Of a stretch of DNA of 64,000 bases, positions 59,379-64,000 are shown one piece after another. The stretch is taken from positions 62,001 through 126,000 of the forward strand of contig JBQTIX010000024.1 of the NCBI GenBank assembly GCA_052387695.1, given 5' to 3'. How positions within the stretch are numbered: the stretch's first letter is position 1; each line of letters opens with the position of its first letter. The position numbers and the translations under genes are program-made. Source of the stretch: Panacagrimonas sp052387695. Lineage in GTDB: Bacteria; Pseudomonadota; Gammaproteobacteria; Nevskiales; Nevskiaceae. Below the pieces are notes generated by a model. It had not been told where the DNA came from. It did no database searches and saw nothing but the letters and a program-made list of their open reading frames with translations.

Positions 59379-60164
59379 CTAATCGTCGAAGCTCATTCCC
59401 ATCACGTTGTACCCGGCATCGACGTAAAGGATTTCGCCGGTGATGCCGGAAGCAAGGTCCGAGCACAGGAACGCCGCCGCGTTGCCGACCTCCTCGATGG
59501 TCACGTTTCGCTTCAGCGGGCTCGCCTTCTCGGCGCGCGACAGCATGCTGCGAAACCCCGTGATGCCCGCCGCGGCCAGGGTCTTGATGGGACCGGCGGA
59601 GATGCCGTTGCAGCGGATGCCCAGTTCACCCAGTTCTGCCGCCATGAAGCGCACGTTGGCTTCGAGACTGGCCTTGGCGGGGCCCATGACGTTGTACATC
59701 GGCACGGCGCGCACGGCACCGAGATAGGTGAGAGTGAGCAGGCTGGCTTTGCGTCCCGCCATCAGCGGCCGCGCTGCCTTGCCGAGCGCAGCGAAGGAGT
59801 AGCTGCTGATGTCGTGCGCGATGCGTGAGCCTTCGCGCGTGACGGCATCGAGATACTTGCCGGCCAGTTGTTCGCGCGGTGCGAAGCCGATGGAATGGAT
59901 CAGCACGTCGAGGCCGCCCCACTGGTTCTTCAGCTCGGTGAAAACCTCTTCGATCTGCTGGTCTTCGGACACGTCGAGCGGCAGGACGATCTTGGAGCCG
60001 CATTCCGCTGCGAAGTCGGCGACTCTCGACTTGAGCCGATCGCCCTGGTAAGTGAAAGCCAGCTCTGCGCCTTCGCGCAGACAGGCTTCCGCGATTCCGG
60101 TGGCGATGGAGCGGTCGCTGGCGACGCCGGTGATGAGTGCCTTCTTGCCGGCCATGAAGCCCAT
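59379..60164 (-). CDS. fabI: Enoyl-[acyl-carrier-protein] reductase (NADH)
   Basis: The 261-residue SDR-type enzyme of type II fatty acid synthesis has KKALITGVASDRSIATGIAE, HSIGFAPREQL and the YNVMGPAKASLEANVR catalytic segment (Tyr-x6-Lys). The ATG at 60164 gives MGFMAGKKALITG, and a 23-residue upstream extension is not homologous. Confidence 0.95.
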   Translation of the reverse strand: MGFMAGKKALITGVASDRSIATGIAEACLREGAELAFTYQGDRLKSRVADFAAECGSKIVLPLDVSEDQQIEEVFTELKNQWGGLDVLIHSIGFAPREQLAGKYLDAVTREGSRIAHDISSYSFAALGKAARPLMAGRKASLLTLTYLGAVRAVPMYNVMGPAKASLEANVRFMAAELGELGIRCNGISAGPIKTLAAAGITGFRSMLSRAEKASPLKRNVTIEEVGNAAAFLCSDLASGITGEILYVDAGYNVMGMSFDD

Positions 60165-60237
60165 GCGGGGTGTCCTTTGGTGCGTGTTGGGACCCGGATT
60201 GTAGGCCGGCCGTCCTTTAGCCGACACCTCCACTCGA

Positions 60238-61221
60238 TTACGTTGGCAGAAACACGATCGGATAATTCGGGTAAGTGAATTCCGGCACGCTCTTGGCCTT
60301 GAACATCAGCAGCAGGACGCGCTGGATGACCTTGCGCTCGAGATCCGGATCGCCCAGCTCGCTGGACACCAGTTCGCAGCGCGTCACGCTGCCGTTGGGC
60401 GCGATGGTGAGGCTCACGACGATCTTGCCGCGCAGGTCTGCGTTTTCCCGCAACGCACGGTTGTACATCGCATAGAACGAGGATTTGTTGCGGTCGAACA
60501 CTTCCTGGATTTCCTCCAGGGTGCGGCCGGCAAGACGCTTGTTGCCGTCGAGGCCGGGTTTGGTCAGATCCGGACCGATGCCCTTGGGCGCCTCCACGAC
60601 CGTGGTCCGCCGCTGGCCGAGTCCTGCACCGCTCTGCGTGCGCGGACTGGTTGCAGTCGCCGTGCCGATGCCACCGCTACCGCTGGCCGCCGAGGCCGCA
60701 ATCGACGCCGAACCCCCGCTACCACCAGAACCCGAGCGTGCGATCACCACTTCATCGCTCAGCGCACGCGACGCATCGAGGCCGGACAAGGAGTTGTCGC
60801 GCAGGTCGGCAAGCTGATCGGCAAATGCATTGATGCCGGCCTGCTTGGCCACTTCGCGCGCCTGTTCCTGCAACTGCTGCTGCGTCGGTTCAGGCTTCAG
60901 AGGCGCCTCGGTCTTGGGCGCGGGCTCCTTTTTCTCGGGTTTCTTTTCTTCCTTCGGCGGCTCGGGTTTGGGCTTCTCTTCCTCTTCGGCCGGTTTGGGT
61001 TCCTCCACCTTCTCCGCAATCTCGGCGTCGGGGAGGATGTTGACGTAGGTGGTGTCGGTGGTTGAACCGCCACCTTCCTGCAGACCCAGCAGTTCGAGGA
61101 AGGGAATCAGCAGCGCCAGGATCAGGAACGGGATACCGACCCAGGCAATGGTGCGCCGGAAACGACGGTCCGACGCCTCGTTGAAATCCCATCCTTCTGC
61201 GGAAAGTACAAAGAGACTCAT
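60238..61221 (-). CDS. AgmX/PglI C-terminal-domain protein, TonB-like, cluster 2
   Basis: The 327-residue protein has a membrane helix near 28-47 (WVGIPFLILALLIPFLELLG). A long Glu/Lys/Pro-rich linker (about 70-115: EEPKPAEEEEKPKPEPPKEE) resembles the TonB periplasm-spanning region. The C-terminal AgmX/PglI domain (about 225-327) has IVVSLTIAPNGSVTRCELVS. It probably serves as the transducer partner of the ExbB-ExbD-ExbD cluster upstream on the same strand. Confidence 0.87.
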   Translation of the reverse strand: MSLFVLSAEGWDFNEASDRRFRRTIAWVGIPFLILALLIPFLELLGLQEGGGSTTDTTYVNILPDAEIAEKVEEPKPAEEEEKPKPEPPKEEKKPEKKEPAPKTEAPLKPEPTQQQLQEQAREVAKQAGINAFADQLADLRDNSLSGLDASRALSDEVVIARSGSGGSGGSASIAASAASGSGGIGTATATSPRTQSGAGLGQRRTTVVEAPKGIGPDLTKPGLDGNKRLAGRTLEEIQEVFDRNKSSFYAMYNRALRENADLRGKIVVSLTIAPNGSVTRCELVSSELGDPDLERKVIQRVLLLMFKAKSVPEFTYPNYPIVFLPT

Positions 61222-61324
61222 GCCTTGCCTCGCAAAACGATTCCATGGCGCGCGTGCGGCATGAGCCTATCGGCTGGCTCCCGCACCCGCTGCGAAAAAC
61301 GCAGACATCGTGTCGCCAGCGGGC

Positions 61325-61837
61325 TCATAGGGCAGCAGCCCCCTTCTTCTCGATCACTGCCAGCGAGATCTTCGCGAAGCGCGTGTCGCTGCACGTGGCC
61401 ATGATTTTTTTCAGCACGTGAAACGGGATGCTCTTGTCGGCCATGATGTTGACTTCGCCGCGCGTGATCTGCCCCGGCTGGCCGCCCTCGACCGGCATCA
61501 AGGTCTGCTCGTTGAGTTTGTACTTGAGCTCCGGCAGCACCTTGGCCGTGCTGGCCGCGGCCTGCGCGGTGGTCATCACCTTGCGGTTGTCGACGATGAT
61601 GTCATCGGTCGTCACCAGGATCAGCACGGTCTGTTCCGGCTGTTGCTTGGCGATGGATTCCGGCAGTTTGAGGGCACGCGGACTCGGCAGGATTTCGACC
61701 ACCAGCGCGTTGACCAGCAGGTAGAAAACCAGGATCGCGAAGATGTCGATCAGCGAGACGACATTGAGCTCGCCCTCGCGCGCCAGCTTGCGCAGCTCAC
61801 GCACGATCTTGCGTGCACGGCGGGAACCGGTGTTCAT
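61325..61837 (-). CDS. ExbD-family protein, cluster 2, copy 2
   Basis: The 170-residue protein has LNVVSLIDIFAILVFYLLVN, the ExbD membrane segment with the conserved Asp, and a longer periplasmic domain (VLILVTTDDIIVDNRKVMT). It overlaps the other ExbD gene by 4 bp. Length exceeds the typical 140 residues. Confidence 0.9.
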   Translation of the reverse strand: MNTGSRRARKIVRELRKLAREGELNVVSLIDIFAILVFYLLVNALVVEILPSPRALKLPESIAKQQPEQTVLILVTTDDIIVDNRKVMTTAQAAASTAKVLPELKYKLNEQTLMPVEGGQPGQITRGEVNIMADKSIPFHVLKKIMATCSDTRFAKISLAVIEKKGAAAL

Positions 61838-62373
61838 GGTGCCTGCACCGCGCCAGCGCCGAGTTTGGCCGCTTCGCCGATGGAGATGTTGGGAAACAAC
61901 TCCGGCGGCAGGCCCGATGCGCGGGCTTCGGCCGGGGTGATGCGGATGACGTCCATGAGCTTGATCACGTCGTCGTAGACCACGTCGGGTTCCATCAGCA
62001 AGGTGACGTTCTGCTCGGTGGGGGCGGCTTTCTTCACTTCGACCAGCAGTTCGGACAGCGCGCCGAGGTTGTAGCCACCCGGCGTGTTGACGATGTTACG
62101 CACCGCGCCGTTGCGATCGGAAACCTCGATGTAGCCCTGGCGCACAGTGGCGGTGAGTTGCAGTTCCTGGTCTTGCGGTTCGGGCGTGCGATCCGGCGAC
62201 GGCAGGTTAAGGTTGATCACGTTGAGCCGTGCTGCAGCCAGCGAGGAGCTCACCAGCAGGAAGAACACGAGCACAGCGAACACGTCGATCATCGACACGA
62301 TGTTGAGATGCACCGTGCGCGCGCCGAACTTGTGCATCCGCTCCATGCGGCGGACGCGACGCGTCATTTTCAT
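61834..62373 (-). CDS. ExbD-family protein, cluster 2, copy 1
   Basis: From the ATG at 62373 the product is 179 residues and starts MKMTRRVRRMERMHK. The membrane helix has HLNIVSMIDVFAVLVFFLLV, and the periplasmic domain has LTATVRQGYIEVSDRNGAVR. It follows exbB with a gap of about 40 bp. An upstream in-frame start at 62487 overlaps exbB and is rejected. Confidence 0.88.
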   Translation of the reverse strand: MKMTRRVRRMERMHKFGARTVHLNIVSMIDVFAVLVFFLLVSSSLAAARLNVINLNLPSPDRTPEPQDQELQLTATVRQGYIEVSDRNGAVRNIVNTPGGYNLGALSELLVEVKKAAPTEQNVTLLMEPDVVYDDVIKLMDVIRITPAEARASGLPPELFPNISIGEAAKLGAGAVQAP

Positions 62374-62410
62374 GGCAAGAGCCCGTTCAGTGTCGGTCGT
62401 CGAATGACGA

Positions 62411-63061
62411 TCAGGCGCCGTTGCCGGTGCGGGTGCGACCGCAGACCATGCTGACGAACTTGGCGCAGACACCTTCCAGGCCATCAACCAGCGCGGTGGT
62501 GCGGCTTTGCAGGTAGGCGTGCAGGATCAGGCTGGGAATGGCGACCATCAGGCCGAAGGCGGTGCAGTTCATGGCCTCGGAGATGCCGGCGGAAAGCAGG
62601 TCCGCCTTCTCGGTAGGATCGGCCGTGCCGAGTGCGGCGAACGCGCCTATCAGACCGATGACAGTGCCCAGCAGACCCAGCAGCACGGACAGGTTGGAGA
62701 ACGTGGCGAGGTAGTGCGTGCGCTTTTCGATGGCGGGCAGGACTTCCATCAGACCCTCCTCGGTCGCGATCTCGACCTCGCTGCGCTTGTTCTCGAACAG
62801 CGACTGCGCGATACCGTTGGCGAGAATGCGGCCGATGGCGGTTTCGGAATCCCTCACCACGCGCTCGGCGCCGGCCAGATCGCCGCGGGTCAGCAGCGGT
62901 TGTACACCGTTCCACAGCTTGCGGTTTTCGCGCTCGGTGCGCAGCAGGAAAATGAAGCGTTCAATGGTGATCGCCAGGGCCAGTACCAGTACCGTGGCGA
63001 TCGGGTACATGAACAAGCCGCCGTTCTGGAAGAAAGTGACGATGGCGGAAATGAAGTCCAT
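62411..63061 (-). CDS. ExbB/TolQ-family proton channel subunit, cluster 2
   Basis: The 216-residue protein has a first helix at about 17-38 (LFMYPIATVLVLALAITIER) and two more in NLSVLLGLLGTVIGLIGAFA and NCTAFGLMVAIPSLILHAYL. The last two are characteristic of MotA/TolQ/ExbB. It lies in a run of seven minus-strand genes from the TPR gene down to fabI. Confidence 0.92.
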   Translation of the reverse strand: MDFISAIVTFFQNGGLFMYPIATVLVLALAITIERFIFLLRTERENRKLWNGVQPLLTRGDLAGAERVVRDSETAIGRILANGIAQSLFENKRSEVEIATEEGLMEVLPAIEKRTHYLATFSNLSVLLGLLGTVIGLIGAFAALGTADPTEKADLLSAGISEAMNCTAFGLMVAIPSLILHAYLQSRTTALVDGLEGVCAKFVSMVCGRTRTGNGA

Positions 63062-63149
63062 GGAATTCCTCTTGGATAAGTCGAAACGTTGGGGTTGAAG
63101 CGGGAGATGAATCGGATGTGTTGAATCGGGATGCGGGCGGCGACGACGG

Positions 63150-63542
63150 TCAGGGCGCTGCGGGTATTGCGGGTGCAGGCGCCAGTTTTGCGCGGCTCGC
63201 CTCGGTAAGCGCCCGGTGGTATTCGACCTGGCGTGCGAACACGTCCCGGTCCACTGGTGACATGTCCACTTGCAGAAGTCGTGCCGGTCTATCGATGTCG
63301 CGCTCGGCGTGGGCGTTGCGCCAGGGCGTGATGTACAGACCGATCGGCGACTCGCGTTCGCCGACGATGGTGGTGCCCGAGTTGTCGCGCAGATCCACTT
63401 GCACGGCGGGTTTTTCGTCGTTCGCAGGTGCGGTGCCAGCTACGGGTACGGGCGCCCGCGCTGGCGGTGCGAGCGTTTGCGCGTACACCCCGGATGACAC
63501 GCAAAGGCTCAATGCGATGACAGCGACACGGAGCGTCATCAT
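63150..63542 (-). CDS. Small exported protein, unknown function
   Basis: The 130-residue product has a signal peptide (MMTLRVAVIALSLCVSSGVY, cleavage after YAQ) and a short soluble domain. The domain has GTTIVGERESPIGLYITPWR and DMSPVDRDVFARQVEYHRAL. It overlaps the TPR gene stop by ATGA and precedes the exbB gene, suggesting a periplasmic accessory to the transducer complex. I recognise no family. Confidence 0.7.
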   Translation of the reverse strand: MMTLRVAVIALSLCVSSGVYAQTLAPPARAPVPVAGTAPANDEKPAVQVDLRDNSGTTIVGERESPIGLYITPWRNAHAERDIDRPARLLQVDMSPVDRDVFARQVEYHRALTEASRAKLAPAPAIPAAP

Positions 63543-64000
63543 TTGACCTCCTTCTCCTGCTCGACCGGCACAGCCGGCGGGGCCGCAGCAGCTGCGGTCG
63601 CGATCTTCGATTCGATCTCGGCGATCCAGGGCAGCACGCGCAGATCCTTGCCGCCGGTGATGCGCTGGTATTCCTTGTAGTGGGGCAGAGCCGCGGCCGG
63701 CTGCTTCATGTGATCTTCCAGCAGCAGCCCAAGATTGAGTTGCGCAGCGGCGTAGTCGGGCTTGATGGCGATGGCTTTCTCGTAGCTCTGGCGCGCGCGA
63801 TCGAAGTTGCCGGTCTCGCGGTTGAGGATACCGAGCCAGTTGAAGGCCGAGGCATTGTCGCCGTTGAGCGTCGCGGCGCGTGTGAACGCTGCAATGGCGC
63901 CGTCGCGCCGGTTGGACTTCGCGAACAGGATGCCCAGATTGGTCTGCGTGCCGGAGAAGTCGGGGAAGTCCTTGGCCAGCGAGATGAACGCGACCTCGGC
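63539..64000 (-). CDS. TPR-repeat protein, C-terminal part (N-terminus beyond the window)
   Basis: The last 153 residues are in the window. Tandem TPR units include TQTNLGILFAKSNRRDGAIA, SAFNWLGILNRETGNFDRAR and AAQLNLGLLLEDHMKQPAAA. The C-terminal tail is Ala/Pro-rich. It is probably a scaffold for the ExbB-ExbD-AgmX system, since the next gene overlaps it by ATGA. The true start is outside the window. Confidence 0.85.
   Translation of the reverse strand, partial: AEVAFISLAKDFPDFSGTQTNLGILFAKSNRRDGAIAAFTRAATLNGDNASAFNWLGILNRETGNFDRARQSYEKAIAIKPDYAAAQLNLGLLLEDHMKQPAAALPHYKEYQRITGGKDLRVLPWIAEIESKIATAAAAAPPAVPVEQEKEVK

Noticed and set aside
60165..60237. Possible composite repeat copy between fabI and the AgmX gene
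   Set aside because: Only a short TAGGCCGG...AGCCGACA resemblance exists. It does not have the left and right halves of the element.
1..64000. Prophage, secretion-system or classical defence island
   Set aside because: No integrase, portal, capsid, restriction, toxin-antitoxin or Cas genes were found. The accessory DNA visible is limited to repeats and the 1-kb cassette array.

Overview
The window is a high-GC chromosomal segment of a gammaproteobacterium. I place it in or near the Xanthomonadales/Lysobacterales (Rhodanobacteraceae-like), at family level only as a guess. Supporting signs are the ygfB-pepP-ubiH-ubiI block, an AmgK/MurU cell-wall recycling pair divergent from lptD, a class II DAHP synthase, a ZnuD-like receptor, YfhL ferredoxin next to ggt, RpoH with its RpoH box, and many short dispersed intergenic repeats. 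There is no phage, IS transposase, CRISPR array or rRNA operon. One tRNA gene, tRNA-Arg(TCG), is present.

Region 1 (1-13.9 kb): the 3' end of an alpha-oxoamine synthase; a sigma factor/Ser-Thr kinase pair; a small secreted protein; a second, paralogous sigma factor divergent from a giant secreted FG-GAP/GEVED/Calx-beta protein; then a small Cys-containing exported protein, a ZnuD-like TonB receptor and an MDR oxidoreductase. The two sigma genes share an upstream motif. A family of about 120-bp composite repeats is dense here, and one copy sits in frame inside the giant protein gene.

Region 2 (13.9-33.3 kb): mostly housekeeping genes. They are tRNA-Arg, RluF-like pseudouridine synthase, Lgt, RlmI-like methyltransferase, a PfkB kinase, a pore-less voltage-sensor protein, a NUDIX-MBL fusion, CysC, a saccharopine-dehydrogenase-like protein, DUF423, a response regulator, DusB, a 30-residue histone-H1-like peptide, a GT2 enzyme, RpoH, a quinone reductase, a lipoprotein, MscS and a YheT-type hydrolase. 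A palindromic repeat occurs twice in opposite orientation around the dusB-rpoH-quinone reductase block.

Region 3 (33.5-50.8 kb): class II DAHP synthase directly abutting a B12-binding radical SAM protein with an unusual CX4CX2C motif; lptD and a SufS-like aminotransferase; the amgK-murU-ABC-F operon; exported MsrB and MsrA; AcpH; and ygfB-pepP-ubiH-ubiI.

Region 4 (50.75-51.76 kb): a small array that reads as integron gene cassettes without an integrase, with three attC-like sites flanking a VOC-family gene and a low-GC orphan gene. This is the clearest accessory element in the window.

Region 5 (51.8-64 kb): an SDR dehydrogenase, DUF4399, ferredoxin-ggt, and two ExbB-ExbD-ExbD energy-transduction clusters, one ending in a TonB-like protein and the other in an AgmX/PglI-type protein with an upstream TPR gene. 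An HD hydrolase, ExoIII and FabI lie between the two clusters.
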